DNA of 40,005 bases from Clostridiaceae bacterium (GTDB lineage: Bacteria > Bacillota > Clostridia > DSM-8532). Positions 16,942 to 25,388 of the stretch are shown here, in pieces; the stretch's first letter is position 1, and each line of letters starts with the position of its first letter. The position numbers were made by a program, and so were the translations under genes. The notes beneath the pieces were generated by a model that had not been told where the DNA came from, searched no databases, and saw only the letters and a program-made list of their open reading frames with translations. The stretch covers positions 1-40,005 of the forward strand of contig JAAYAD010000018.1 of NCBI GenBank assembly GCA_012719545.1. Direction: 5' to 3'.

Positions 16942-18848
16942 TATAGAACACCTCCCAAAGCCATGAAAAAGATAACAATTATAACTGCTGAAGTTGTAAT
17001 GTTTCCGATTGTACTCAAGCGTGCTTCGTTAAAATATTTCTCCATATACCAGTTGGAAAGGTACAGGTGCTTTGCCTGCCCCTTTGAATCGGTAAAATAA
17101 CGGTTATCTCCCCGGTTAACTCCTCCCATGTAAGAGGTGACAATCCTGTCCTCCTTTAAAGTGACAAAAACAATGAGCCCCAAAGGTATCAGCAGAACCA
17201 TTCCGAGCATTAACGACATAATCTTTATGTTGCCGTCCGATATTACCGATCCCAAATGTTGTGCAAACTGGGTATTTAGATATGGCTCTATAAAGTGATT
17301 GCCAATCATGGGGAAAATAAAGCATACAACCACAGTCAGTAAAGCGTGGGTACCCATGGAGACCCATTCATCAAAGGTCAGCTTTGCAGGTATCCTCTCA
17401 TATTTGTTTAGTACGGCAACCAGTTTACCCAGCCATTTTGTCCAGTAAAACAGCGTTGAAGCACTGCCAAATACCAGAATAAGGACAATTAAAATATTGT
17501 CTGAATCGATGAATGCTTTTAAAGCCGCCCATTTGGATATGAGCATACCAAAGGGGGCCAGGAACATTCCCGCAATTCCTATGACCATCATCAGAGCCAT
17601 GGCAGGAAGCTTGATAATCAAACCGTGCATGTCCTCAATATCACGGCTTCCCATGCTGTGTTCAACTGTACCTACTGACAGGAACATAAGGGACTTGGCG
17701 ATAGCATGGAATATGATAAGAAGGATTCCTGCCCAAATGGACTCATAGGAACCAATACCAGCGCAGGCCACAATAAGTCCCAGGTTGGAAATAGTAGAAT
17801 AAGCAAGAACCTTTTTTCCGTCTGATTTGGTAATAGCCATCAAGGAGGCAAGGAAGAAGGTAATTCCCCCCACCATCATGACCAGAATACCCGCCACATT
17901 ATAGCCCAATGTGGGCGCTATGCGGATGAGCAAATAAACACCGGCCTTTACCATGGTGGAAGAGTGCAATAGCGCAGAACTGGGCGTGGGCGCCACCATT
18001 GCACCGAGAAGCCATCCTGAAAAAGGCATCTGTGCCGATTTGGATAAACCGGCAATGGCAAGGAGCACAGCGGGTATCAAGAGTTCAATTCCTGATTGGG
18101 CCAAAGCAGGAAGCTTATTAAGCTCCTGGATTTCAACCACATACCCCAAATACATTATAGCCGCCGCAAATCCAAAACCTCCAAACAAGTTCATAATGAG
18201 GGCCTTGAACGAATTTTTTACAGCAATGTCCTGCCGGGTATAGCCAATGAGTAGAAAAGAGCAAATGGTGGTAATCTCCCAGAAGAAATACATCCACAGA
18301 AGGTTATTGGAAAGCACAATGCCAAACATTGCCGATAAAAAGACAAACAGAAGAAAGAAGAACAAATTGCGTCTGTCCTTTATCTCATGATGATGGTGAT
18401 GGTAATCTTCCATGTACTTGAGGGCATAAACACAGATAAGACTTCCGATGACACCCGTAATCAGGATCATGATAAGTGAAAAACGGTCAATGACAATGTC
18501 TGCATGAATCTCTACCTCATGTGAATATGAAAACTCATACCAGTTAATGATTGTTGTCTGAATGATAACCAAGAGAATAGGCAGATACTTTTTGTGCTTT
18601 ATACTGATTGCAATGAGTAAAACAGCTAGGGCAAGCTCTATTGCTACCATGCCGTAATTGATCCATTCCTTATGCAGGCTAAGTTCCAGTCCGCTGTCAA
18701 AATATCGAACAGATATCAGAATTGATGCTATTATCAAAAGAAATGCCGCCGTTCTGACAATAATTCTTCTTATGCTATCATTTCTGACAAAAAGCAACGC
18801 TACACCTGTTAACAATGGAAATATAATTAGAAATAAGATACTTTCCAC
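16941..18848 (-). CDS. echA: Ech hydrogenase ion-pumping subunit EchA (NuoL-like)
   Basis: A 635-residue antiporter-like subunit, first gene of the unit, with about 16 helices. The NuoL/Mrp core is clear: FFWEITTICSFLLIGYT carries the conserved helix-5 glutamate, LSKSAQMPFSGWLLGAM the helix-7 lysine and discontinuous-helix proline region, and TPSSALLHSSTMVKAGVYLL the helix-8 His/Lys pattern. A run of five His follows YMEDY in a loop. The start is GTG at 18848, with AGAGGTGG five bases upstream; the longer ATG frame at 18896 has no such site. It is thought to move H+ or Na+ as H2 is made. Confidence 0.95.
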   Translation of the reverse strand: MESILFLIIFPLLTGVALLFVRNDSIRRIIVRTAAFLLIIASILISVRYFDSGLELSLHKEWINYGMVAIELALAVLLIAISIKHKKYLPILLVIIQTTIINWYEFSYSHEVEIHADIVIDRFSLIMILITGVIGSLICVYALKYMEDYHHHHHEIKDRRNLFFFLLFVFLSAMFGIVLSNNLLWMYFFWEITTICSFLLIGYTRQDIAVKNSFKALIMNLFGGFGFAAAIMYLGYVVEIQELNKLPALAQSGIELLIPAVLLAIAGLSKSAQMPFSGWLLGAMVAPTPSSALLHSSTMVKAGVYLLIRIAPTLGYNVAGILVMMVGGITFFLASLMAITKSDGKKVLAYSTISNLGLIVACAGIGSYESIWAGILLIIFHAIAKSLMFLSVGTVEHSMGSRDIEDMHGLIIKLPAMALMMVIGIAGMFLAPFGMLISKWAALKAFIDSDNILIVLILVFGSASTLFYWTKWLGKLVAVLNKYERIPAKLTFDEWVSMGTHALLTVVVCFIFPMIGNHFIEPYLNTQFAQHLGSVISDGNIKIMSLMLGMVLLIPLGLIVFVTLKEDRIVTSYMGGVNRGDNRYFTDSKGQAKHLYLSNWYMEKYFNEARLSTIGNITTSAVIIVIFFMALGGVL

Positions 18849-18921
18849 GATGCCACCTCTTATACAAATAAAATGTATACAATATAATGTAGACATAGTG
18901 GCCTAATGGTCACAGTCTTTG

Positions 18922-18951
18922 ATTATATTCCTCCAATATGGTCGTTTTCAA
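18922..18951 (-). promoter_or_regulatory. Promoter of the ech-hyp operon
   Basis: The minus strand has TTGAAA (18946-18951) and a perfect TATAAT (18922-18927), separated by 18 bp, about 75 bases upstream of the echA GTG. All downstream genes to hypE at 7869 are on the same strand with gaps below 30 bases or overlaps, so this probably drives an 11-kb transcript. Confidence 0.65.
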
Positions 18952-19112
18952 TGGTGAAAATTTGCATGTTTTTTAAGGCTCAAAGAAAGGTGCTTTTGAA
19001 GCTTACGAGCTCTCCTGATATGTAGAATTGACTATATCTCCTATATTAAACCGGCAGTTAGTCATATCTTTGCCTCCGATTGACATATAAATAACAATCT
19101 CTTAATACACAA

Positions 19113-19144
19113 ACAGGGCGCTGTTTTTTCAAACAGCACCCTGT
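19113..19144 (-). terminator. Rho-independent terminator of the LanFEG/Cpr-like transporter operon
   Basis: On the minus strand ACAGGGTGCTGTTT pairs with AAACAGCGCCCTGT (14 bp, one G-T pair, four-base loop), followed by TTTGTGTATT. It lies about 70 bases after the stop of the last gene of the operon (19213) and separates it from the ech promoter. Confidence 0.75.
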
Positions 19145-19212
19145 AACAACATAATAATTTATCAGATCTTTTTGTAATTTGCAAGAATTATTTGTATGCC
19201 GCTTACATCTTC

Positions 19213-19506
19213 TTACATAATTTTCGGTAAAATCATCATTCCCAAGACAGCAGCGCCGCCAACGGCATAAATGCTGTTCACAATAAGACAAATCTTCATT
19301 AAGTTATTTTGCACCTTTCCCCCGGCATATGAAGTAATTGTAAAAGCCCCGCTGAATATCATAAATACTGCATAGCAAGTAATCATTATTTCAGCAACAG
19401 GTGATTTCAATGCCCAGTCAAAAGACCTTAACGGCAAAATTGTCCACGGTATAAAAAGCATAAGAGTACTGAGAGTACTGATTGAAGTTAATATTTTGTT
19501 CTTCAT
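19213..19506 (-). CDS. Small membrane protein of the peptide-resistance operon
   Basis: A 97-residue protein with three predicted helices (about 8-27, 40-62 and 70-92). The start ATG at 19506 follows AAGGAG and is only four bases after the stop of the preceding permease gene, so it belongs to the same operon. I do not recognise the family; LanFEG and CprABC transporters as I know them consist of an ATPase and two permeases without such a fourth gene. A role as accessory or immunity subunit is possible but not shown by the sequence. Confidence 0.7.
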   Translation of the reverse strand: MKNKILTSISTLSTLMLFIPWTILPLRSFDWALKSPVAEIMITCYAVFMIFSGAFTITSYAGGKVQNNLMKICLIVNSIYAVGGAAVLGMMILPKIM

Positions 19507-19510
19507 AAAT

Positions 19511-20281
19511 TTATCTCCTTTCAGCCTGCCCAAAGCAAAGGCAGGAAATGAATAAACAAGCAATTGTAATACCAATGGCAACAGGCAGAAACGGAATTAA
19601 CTCAACTTGTGCTGTTGTAAGGTTAGAAGCCAATTTTCCGTATTCAGCCGTTATCACAAAGAATGGATACGACATTGGATATACAAACCATATCTTTGTG
19701 TTTATCATTAAAACCGATGGGACTATTGAAGCAAGACCAATAGCGATGGAGATAATCGGTGTCTGTATACATACTGATAACAGCCAGAAAAATGCAAGCA
19801 TCGGAATTCCCGCCGCAAATATCAATCCTGCCTTATTAAAAACAAACAACGGTTTCAGAATGAAATTATAATTTTGTGTTTGTGAGGCTATCCCTGCACT
19901 TATGAAATACATTCCGATTGTCATTAATATCTGGAAGGCTGAAAGTGTAAGAAGAACAATGAACTTTGCCAGGCACAGCTTCACGGTATTAATTGGCAGG
20001 GAGAGCATTTTCAAGATGCCTTTATTGCTTCTTTCGGTCATATTCAGCAAGACCGTACTCACAACCATACTTGCAGGGAACATAAACCACGCCATTCCCA
20101 TAAATCCCTGTATCAAAAAGTTATTTTCCGGAGAAATGCCCTCCGCCTGCATGCCAAAATTCAAATCTGCATTAATGAGGGAAGGCAGCCAAAGAATTAT
20201 GGTGGAAACCGCCAGAATAAAAAGAATTTTAGAACGGCGTATTTTTTTGAACTCAATGTTAACAAGAGATAAAAAATTCAT
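19511..20281 (-). CDS. ABC-2 type permease of a LanFEG/CprABC-like transporter (second permease)
   Basis: A 256-residue permease with six predicted helices and the N-terminal LVNIEFKKIRRSKI amphipathic start typical of lantibiotic-immunity permeases (LanE/LanG, MutE/EpiE type). The NMTERSNKGILKMLSLPIN segment, with its coupling-helix character, is well conserved in this family. Such transporters remove lantibiotics and other cationic peptides from the membrane. The start overlaps the upstream permease gene by four bases (ATGA). The nearest described system I know is CprABC of Clostridioides difficile. Confidence 0.82.
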   Translation of the reverse strand: MNFLSLVNIEFKKIRRSKILFILAVSTIILWLPSLINADLNFGMQAEGISPENNFLIQGFMGMAWFMFPASMVVSTVLLNMTERSNKGILKMLSLPINTVKLCLAKFIVLLTLSAFQILMTIGMYFISAGIASQTQNYNFILKPLFVFNKAGLIFAAGIPMLAFFWLLSVCIQTPIISIAIGLASIVPSVLMINTKIWFVYPMSYPFFVITAEYGKLASNLTTAQVELIPFLPVAIGITIACLFISCLCFGQAERR

Positions 20282-21000
20282 TCAAACGCCCTCCTGACCT
20301 TTAATAATAAGACCTCTGCAAATCCAATGATCAGGATTTCAATCACTGCGGCAACTATATAATTGCGAACGGTATTTTCTGTTGCCCCTGCAAACATCTG
20401 AAACGGAAGTGCAAATGGAAACAAGGACAAAGCAAAGTTTTTCGTAGGCATCATAGTAGCTGCAAATACACATATAACGCCGATTCCAAGGGATACCCAC
20501 ATATTTTTGCAAGCCGAAGCAATCATAAGTGAGCCTGTTGCGGCTGGAAAGATTAAAAGCAGGGCATATCCAAAGTTTTTCATTAGCTCCGGCCACACAT
20601 CCAATGACAATTCAAACCAATGATACAAGCAGAAGGCTATACCAGCGGCTTCTATTAACAGCAGCACAACACTCATAACAGCCAATAAAGCTGCTTTTCC
20701 GAAAAAAAGCCTGCTCTCTCCTATTGGCAACGTACACATTCTTTGAAGGGCATTGTCAGTGTATTCTATGTGATACATAAGGCAAGCACCGGCTACAACA
20801 ACCAGAATATTCAACAAGGACATCATCTGCCAATTGGCATTCATCAGTATTTGAACAGGAGAAGCATCAAGCCCTAAGTAATTTTCCGAGCGGACTGCCA
20901 TGTTGAGAATAGGGACTATTGCTGCTATAAAACCGCCACAGAGAAACGTTGGATTAAAACCTGTTCGTTTCACTTTTTTGCATTCCAGTCCAAAGCTCAT
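20278..21000 (-). CDS. ABC-2 type permease of a LanFEG/CprABC-like transporter (first permease)
   Basis: A 240-residue permease with six predicted helices. It starts MSFGLECKKVKRTGF and contains YTDNALQRMCTLPIGESRLF, the counterpart of the coupling segment seen in the partner permease. The gene overlaps both neighbours by four bases, so ATPase, permease and permease are translationally coupled. The role is as for its partner: forming the membrane part of a peptide-extrusion transporter. Confidence 0.82.
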   Translation of the reverse strand: MSFGLECKKVKRTGFNPTFLCGGFIAAIVPILNMAVRSENYLGLDASPVQILMNANWQMMSLLNILVVVAGACLMYHIEYTDNALQRMCTLPIGESRLFFGKAALLAVMSVVLLLIEAAGIAFCLYHWFELSLDVWPELMKNFGYALLLIFPAATGSLMIASACKNMWVSLGIGVICVFAATMMPTKNFALSLFPFALPFQMFAGATENTVRNYIVAAVIEILIIGFAEVLLLKVRRAFE

Positions 21001-21752
21001 CTTGTACCACCTCTCTGCCTGTTATCCGCATCAATCAAGGCAAGAAAGGCATTTTCCAAATTGTCGGTAGGATAGCCATTTATCCCTGCATTGAATTTTA
21101 AATCTTCAAGCGTCCCCTCAAAGAGAAGATGACCGTGATTCAGGATACCAATAAAGTCAGCCATCAGCTCAATTTCAGACAATAAGTGGGAGGACACCAA
21201 TACGGTACAATCAAATTTCTGAGGCAGTGAACGGATGAGCGTTCTGATTTCGTGAATGCCAACGGGGTCAAGCCCATTTGTGGGCTCATCTAAAATAAGG
21301 ATGGGCGGCCTTCCAATCAACGCACTTGCAAGGCCCAGCCTCTGCTTCATACCGAGAGAGTATTTTCTTGCAAGCCTGTCCTTGTACTTTGTAAGGCCTA
21401 CCAATTCCAGCGCCTCTGAAACAGCCGATTTGGGCAGCCCCAAAATTTTACGGACAATATCCAGATTTTCTTCACCGCTTAAATTTCCGTAAAATGCCGG
21501 GGCTTCAATAAGGGAGCCAACTTCTTTCAGAATTTGCACACGGTTTTCAGGATATTTCTTCCCGTTAATTGTAAATGAGCCGCTTGTAGGCTTGGTTAGA
21601 CCCAGGAGCATCTTCAATGTGGTTGATTTTCCTGCTCCGTTCGGTCCGAGAAATCCGTAAACTTTTCCTTTCGGAATGTGGAGATTAACTCCTGCTACAG
21701 CTGTAAAGTCGCCATACGTTTTTGTAAGGTTTTTGGTTTCAATGATGTTCAT
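20997..21752 (-). CDS. ABC transporter ATPase of a LanFEG/CprA-like peptide-resistance system
   Basis: A 251-residue ATPase with Walker A GPNGAGKST (about 36-44), Walker B PILILDEP, D-loop TNGLDP and switch histidine VSSHLLSEIE. The signature is YSLGMKQRLGLASAL, and the Q-loop position is occupied by glutamate (VGSLIEAPAFYGNLSG), the E-loop that distinguishes lantibiotic-resistance and BcrA-type ATPases from ordinary ones. The start ATG at 21752 has AAGGAG nine bases upstream. It is the first gene of a four-gene operon, divergent from the two-component system. Confidence 0.88.
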   Translation of the reverse strand: MNIIETKNLTKTYGDFTAVAGVNLHIPKGKVYGFLGPNGAGKSTTLKMLLGLTKPTSGSFTINGKKYPENRVQILKEVGSLIEAPAFYGNLSGEENLDIVRKILGLPKSAVSEALELVGLTKYKDRLARKYSLGMKQRLGLASALIGRPPILILDEPTNGLDPVGIHEIRTLIRSLPQKFDCTVLVSSHLLSEIELMADFIGILNHGHLLFEGTLEDLKFNAGINGYPTDNLENAFLALIDADNRQRGGTR

Positions 21753-21772
21753 CTTTTTCTGCTCCTTTCTCA

Positions 21773-21796
21773 TTACAGCTCTACTTTACAGCTCTA
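21773..21796. repeat. Direct repeat pair TTACAGCTCTA, 13-bp period
   Basis: TTACAGCTCTA occurs at 21773-21783 and exactly again at 21786-21796, in the divergent promoter region and just upstream of the transporter ATPase gene. It may be a regulator site or part of the leader of the transporter mRNA. Confidence 0.6.
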
Positions 21797-21818
21797 ACCT
21801 TGCGGCAACATTCTCTTT

Positions 21819-21841
21819 ACCTTACATCTACCTTACATTTA
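21819..21841. promoter_or_regulatory. Direct repeat ACCTTACATYTA, 11-bp period: candidate response-regulator operator
   Basis: ACCTTACATCTA (21819-21830) and ACCTTACATTTA (21830-21841) form a head-to-tail repeat with one helical turn of spacing, as expected for an OmpR-family dimer. It lies between the divergent transporter and two-component genes, upstream of the plus-strand -10 element. Confidence 0.5.
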
Positions 21842-21871
21842 TTCGTACAGTAAAAAAATCTTAATTTTCCG

Positions 21872-21880
21872 TGATATAAT
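21872..21880 (+). promoter_or_regulatory. Extended -10 promoter of the two-component system
   Basis: TGATATAAT at 21872-21880 is an extended -10 with perfect TATAAT, 24 bases before the response-regulator ATG. The -35 region is an A-run without clear consensus, which is common for activator-dependent or extended -10 promoters. Confidence 0.6.
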
Positions 21881-21904
21881 GTTCAGCGTGAAGAAGGTGT
21901 TGGT

Positions 21905-22609
21905 ATGGATTTTGAATATTTGAAGAACAAACGACTGCTGATTGTTGACGACGAGCAGGCTCTTTTGGATATGGTTGTATCTATTTTAAAAGAAGAGGGC
22001 TTTAAAGACATAGTGACCGCAAAAACGGTCAAGGAAGCCCTTGCTTTAGCAGACAGCTTTCAGCCGGAGCTTGCTATCCTGGATGTAATGCTTCCTGACG
22101 GCAATGGTTTTTCCTTAATGGAGCAATTAAAGAATAAGGGCGAATATCCCATATTGATTTTAACAGCCCGAGGAGAGGACGAAGATAAATTCAAAGGCTT
22201 CGGTCTTGGAGCAGATGATTATATAGTTAAGCCATTCTTGCCCAAAGAGCTGATATTTCGCATTATGGCAATCCTTCGCCGGAGTTATAAAGGCGAAAAT
22301 CCGCTTATAAAACTACAGAACTGCGAAATTGACTTTGACCGTGCAGAGGTAATCAAAAACGGAGAACATATCCCTCTGACAGCAAAAGAGTACGATATCC
22401 TGACTGTTCTATATCGCAATGCAGGCCGTATTGTGACAATTGACTCCCTGTGTGAAGCCGCATGGGGCGACAATCCTTTCGGATATGAAAACTCTCTGAT
22501 GGCTCATATCCGGCGAATCAGAGAAAAGATAGAATTAAATCCCTCACGCCCTGTATCTTTAGTAACGGTAAAGGGATTAGGATATAAGCTTATTATAGGG
22601 AGAAAGTGA
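21905..22609 (+). CDS. OmpR-family response regulator (CprR-like)
   Basis: A 234-residue regulator: receiver domain (about 1-125) with acidic pocket DDE (15-17), phosphoacceptor Asp60 in LAILDVMLPDG, TAR at the conserved Thr and VKPF at the conserved Lys; winged-helix DNA-binding domain (about 135-232) with IPLTAKEYDILTVLYRN, a degenerate AWG and NSLMAHIRRIREKIE. The start has AAGGTG at a good distance. It is followed one base later by its kinase gene and stands divergent from the LanFEG/Cpr-like transporter it probably controls. Confidence 0.93.
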   Translation: MDFEYLKNKRLLIVDDEQALLDMVVSILKEEGFKDIVTAKTVKEALALADSFQPELAILDVMLPDGNGFSLMEQLKNKGEYPILILTARGEDEDKFKGFGLGADDYIVKPFLPKELIFRIMAILRRSYKGENPLIKLQNCEIDFDRAEVIKNGEHIPLTAKEYDILTVLYRNAGRIVTIDSLCEAAWGDNPFGYENSLMAHIRRIREKIELNPSRPVSLVTVKGLGYKLIIGRK

Positions 22610-22610
22610 T

Positions 22611-24005
22611 ATGAGAAGTGTCCCTAAACTGATACGGCGGTACATCGGTATCTTGATGCTTAGTTGTGTTCTTCTGGTTATACTGAATATTATTTTGTTA
22701 GCAGTTTTTGTTGCAAATCAAACTCCAAATGCCTCGCCATGGAAAACAGCCGAAGAAGTTGCAAAAACACTCAAGCTTGCAGATAACGGTGAATATGAAT
22801 TACCCGACTCAATCGCCCTTGAATTGAAAAACTCCAATGTCTGGGCAATATATATTGATAACGGAACAAAGCAGGTAATATGGAAAACTGATAATCTGCC
22901 AAAAACAATACCCATTTTATATACCCTTTCGGATATAGCAAGTCTTACCCGCGGTTATATAGAAGGATACCCAACCTTTACAGGCGAAGCGGAAAACGGG
23001 CTTGTTGTACTGGGATACCCCAAAGATAGTTTTTGGAAACATATGTGGCCAAGTTGGGATTATTACTTTATCGCTAACTTGCCAAAGACTGTGCTTACTG
23101 TTTTTGTAATCAATGCCGCACTAATTTTTATCATATATATGGCTGCGAATTCCAAACTGATAAGGTCAATCAGACCCATTGTAAACGGGATACAGAGTTT
23201 GCCAACGGGAGAACCTGTTTATGTAAAAGAAAAAGGTTTATTGTCTGAACTTGCAATGAACATAAATAAAACCTCAGAAATATTGCAATCTCAAAAAGAT
23301 CAGCTTCGCAGAAAAGAAACTGCCAGGGCAAACTGGATTGCAGGCGTATCCCACGATATTAGAACCCCATTATCAATGGTGATGGGATATGCCGGCCAAT
23401 TAAAGGACGACCCGCATATAACCCAGGATGCACGCCAAAAAGCCAAGGTTATCGTAAAACAAAGCGAACGAATAAAAAACTTAATAAATGACCTTAACTT
23501 AGCCTCCAAATTAGAGTACAATATGCAGCCGATCAATTCCAAAAGAGAGAATTTGATTGCTATTGTACGTCAGGTGGTTGTTGACTTTATCAATATGGAT
23601 ATTGACAACACCCACCCAATTGAATGGGAAACGGATGAATCCTTAACTGTTTACCCTGTAAATGTTGACAAGACCTTGATAAAACGTGCAGTCAGCAATC
23701 TGATCCAGAACTGTATCAATCACAACGAGCAGGGTTGCAAAATCTACGTCAGTGTTGCTGTTGATAATGGCAAATGTACTGTAACGGTTGCAGATGACGG
23801 TACAGGAGTTACTGATGAGCAGATCGAAAAGCTCAATAACGCTCCGCATTATATGTTCTGTGATGAAAACACAACAGAGCAGCGCCACGGCTTAGGGCTG
23901 CTAATAGTAAAGCAGATTGCAGCAGTGCACGGCGGTACAACTGTAATCGAACATAGCCCCTATGGTGGTTTTTCTGTAAAACTTACATTACCATGCTGTG
24001 AATAA
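22611..24005 (+). CDS. Sensor histidine kinase (CprK-like)
   Basis: A 464-residue membrane kinase. Helix 1 (about 12-36), an extracytoplasmic sensor loop of about 120 residues, helix 2 (about 159-179), a HAMP-like linker, then HisKA with His248 in GVSHDIRTPL and a HATPase domain with N-box LIQNCINHNEQG, G1 VADDGTG and G2 HGLGLLIVKQ. The long extracellular loop differs from the loop-less BceS-type kinases and agrees with NisK/CprK-type direct sensing of peptides, which is family knowledge rather than something seen here. It is coupled to the response-regulator gene. Confidence 0.92.
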   Translation: MRSVPKLIRRYIGILMLSCVLLVILNIILLAVFVANQTPNASPWKTAEEVAKTLKLADNGEYELPDSIALELKNSNVWAIYIDNGTKQVIWKTDNLPKTIPILYTLSDIASLTRGYIEGYPTFTGEAENGLVVLGYPKDSFWKHMWPSWDYYFIANLPKTVLTVFVINAALIFIIYMAANSKLIRSIRPIVNGIQSLPTGEPVYVKEKGLLSELAMNINKTSEILQSQKDQLRRKETARANWIAGVSHDIRTPLSMVMGYAGQLKDDPHITQDARQKAKVIVKQSERIKNLINDLNLASKLEYNMQPINSKRENLIAIVRQVVVDFINMDIDNTHPIEWETDESLTVYPVNVDKTLIKRAVSNLIQNCINHNEQGCKIYVSVAVDNGKCTVTVADDGTGVTDEQIEKLNNAPHYMFCDENTTEQRHGLGLLIVKQIAAVHGGTTVIEHSPYGGFSVKLTLPCCE

Positions 24006-24070
24006 TGTTGTAATTTCATTTCACTCTTGCAATATAACTTTCAGGTTAATGTTACTTGTATGAAAGTAAG

Positions 24071-24093
24071 AAAAATCTTGAAAGATATCAAGA
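24071..24093 (-). terminator. Short terminator hairpin after the dihydrouridine synthase gene
   Basis: On the minus strand TCTTGA-TATCTT-TCAAGA is followed by five T, three bases after the dus stop codon. On the plus strand an overlapping stem CAAGAG/CTCTTG (24089-24111) with TTTTT may end the two-component transcript. Both stems are short (six bp). Confidence 0.45.
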
Positions 24094-24096
24094 GAA

Positions 24097-25122
24097 TTAT
24101 GTCTCCTCTTGTTTTTCATCCAAGACTTCTTCAGGCAGTATTCTCAATGCCTTCTCCAACACATCCTTAGCATATATGCCTTCCTGCCAGGGTGGGGTTA
24201 ATAGCTGCCTCCATAATCTGCTTCCTCTTTTATTATGAAAAAGGCCCAATACATTTTTCAGTGCCTGATGCCCCGTTCTTTTATCCACTCCGAATTGATG
24301 TACATAATCTATAAGCCTTTCGATTATTTCACGTCTTGAAACATTATTGACTTTTCCGCCTTCAGCAAATTGGTCCACTTTAGTTAAAATAAACGGATTC
24401 TCATATGCCACTCTGCCTAGCATAACACCATCCACATAACGCAAATGTTCTTTAATGGAGTCAATTGTCCTTATTCCCCCATTTATCTCTATAAATAAAT
24501 CCGGGAAGGCTTCCTTTATCCTGTAAACATCTTCATACCTCAGGGGTGGAATTTCTCTGTTTTCCTTTGTACTCAGGCCTTCTAACACGGCAATGCGAGC
24601 ATGTATTATAAAATGTTTTATCCCGGCTTGAAAAAGAGTTTTAACAAAATACTCTAAATCTTCATACTTATCAAAGACAACTTTCGATAGAGAACCTGGC
24701 AGAATATTTGTTCCATCGATTCCTATCCGATGCTTTACAGACACCGGCTTTTTTGTTGCACTTCTGATTGCCTGAACTATTTCTGCAACCAGTTCAGGAT
24801 ATGCCATGAGAGCTGCCCCCATTTGGTTTCCTGAAACTCGGTCCGATGGGCATCCTACATTCAGATTTATCTCATCATAATCCCAATCTTCCGCAATTTT
24901 AACTGCTTCAGCAATTTCTTTTTTATCACAGCCTGCTATTTGTAAAGCAACGGGCTTCTCAAAAGGATCAAAATCTAAAAGCTTATTTCTGTCTCCATGA
25001 ATTATTGCACTACTTGTAATCATCTCTGTATATAGCATTGACTTTTTAGTCAGCAGCCTGCAAAAATATCTAAAATGTCTATCAGTTATATCTACCATCG
25101 GAGCAATACTTATTCTGGACAC
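24097..25122 (-). CDS. tRNA-dihydrouridine synthase, DusA-like
   Basis: A 341-residue flavoenzyme that reduces uridines in the tRNA D-loop with NADPH. The TIM-barrel motifs are clear: SIAPMVDITDRHFRYFCRLL (FMN site), YTEMITSSAIIHGD, VALQIAGCD, then NLNVGCPSDRV with the catalytic Cys, and KHRIGID. The NVGCPSDRV and TDRH..YF patterns match DusA rather than the DusB common in Firmicutes. The start is taken as GTG at 25122, with GGGAGG ten bases upstream; the ATG at 25167 has no ribosome-binding site. It is a single-gene unit. Confidence 0.9.
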   Translation of the reverse strand: MSRISIAPMVDITDRHFRYFCRLLTKKSMLYTEMITSSAIIHGDRNKLLDFDPFEKPVALQIAGCDKKEIAEAVKIAEDWDYDEINLNVGCPSDRVSGNQMGAALMAYPELVAEIVQAIRSATKKPVSVKHRIGIDGTNILPGSLSKVVFDKYEDLEYFVKTLFQAGIKHFIIHARIAVLEGLSTKENREIPPLRYEDVYRIKEAFPDLFIEINGGIRTIDSIKEHLRYVDGVMLGRVAYENPFILTKVDQFAEGGKVNNVSRREIIERLIDYVHQFGVDKRTGHQALKNVLGLFHNKRGSRLWRQLLTPPWQEGIYAKDVLEKALRILPEEVLDEKQEET

Positions 25123-25283
25123 TAAATTCTTTCCTCCCTTCAATTCTCTGTAATCAACATCATCCAAATTACTATGTCCTTAAAATAATTGCATCAATAT
25201 TAGGTCAACAATAACTTGTATTAGTTATGTAATTTCATACTATCAAAGCAAACAGTGTTTTTCTCGCCATTTCTCATGAACGG

Positions 25284-25330
25284 AGCTAAAAAAGGCATTT
25301 CATTCTCTATTTAAGATTGAGATGCCTTTT
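25284..25330 (-). terminator. Rho-independent terminator of the ClC gene
   Basis: On the minus strand AAAGGCATCTCAATCT pairs with the complementary arm ending GAAATGCCTTT (16 positions, two mismatches), followed by a run of T, about 60 bases after the stop at 25389. Confidence 0.75.
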
Positions 25331-25388
25331 ACATAAGGATTTATTTTTAGTCCTAAGTATATGACTCATACGTTCACTACATTTATGG

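Noticed and set aside
18330-18420. Five-histidine run in EchA as an unusual metal site
   Set aside because: It lies in the loop after a helix, followed by KDRR, where relatives as I recall them also have several His; there is no reason to call it novel.
19213-24005. Complete lantibiotic biosynthesis locus
   Set aside because: No precursor peptide, LanB, LanC or LanM gene was found near the transporter and two-component genes; only a resistance module is supported.
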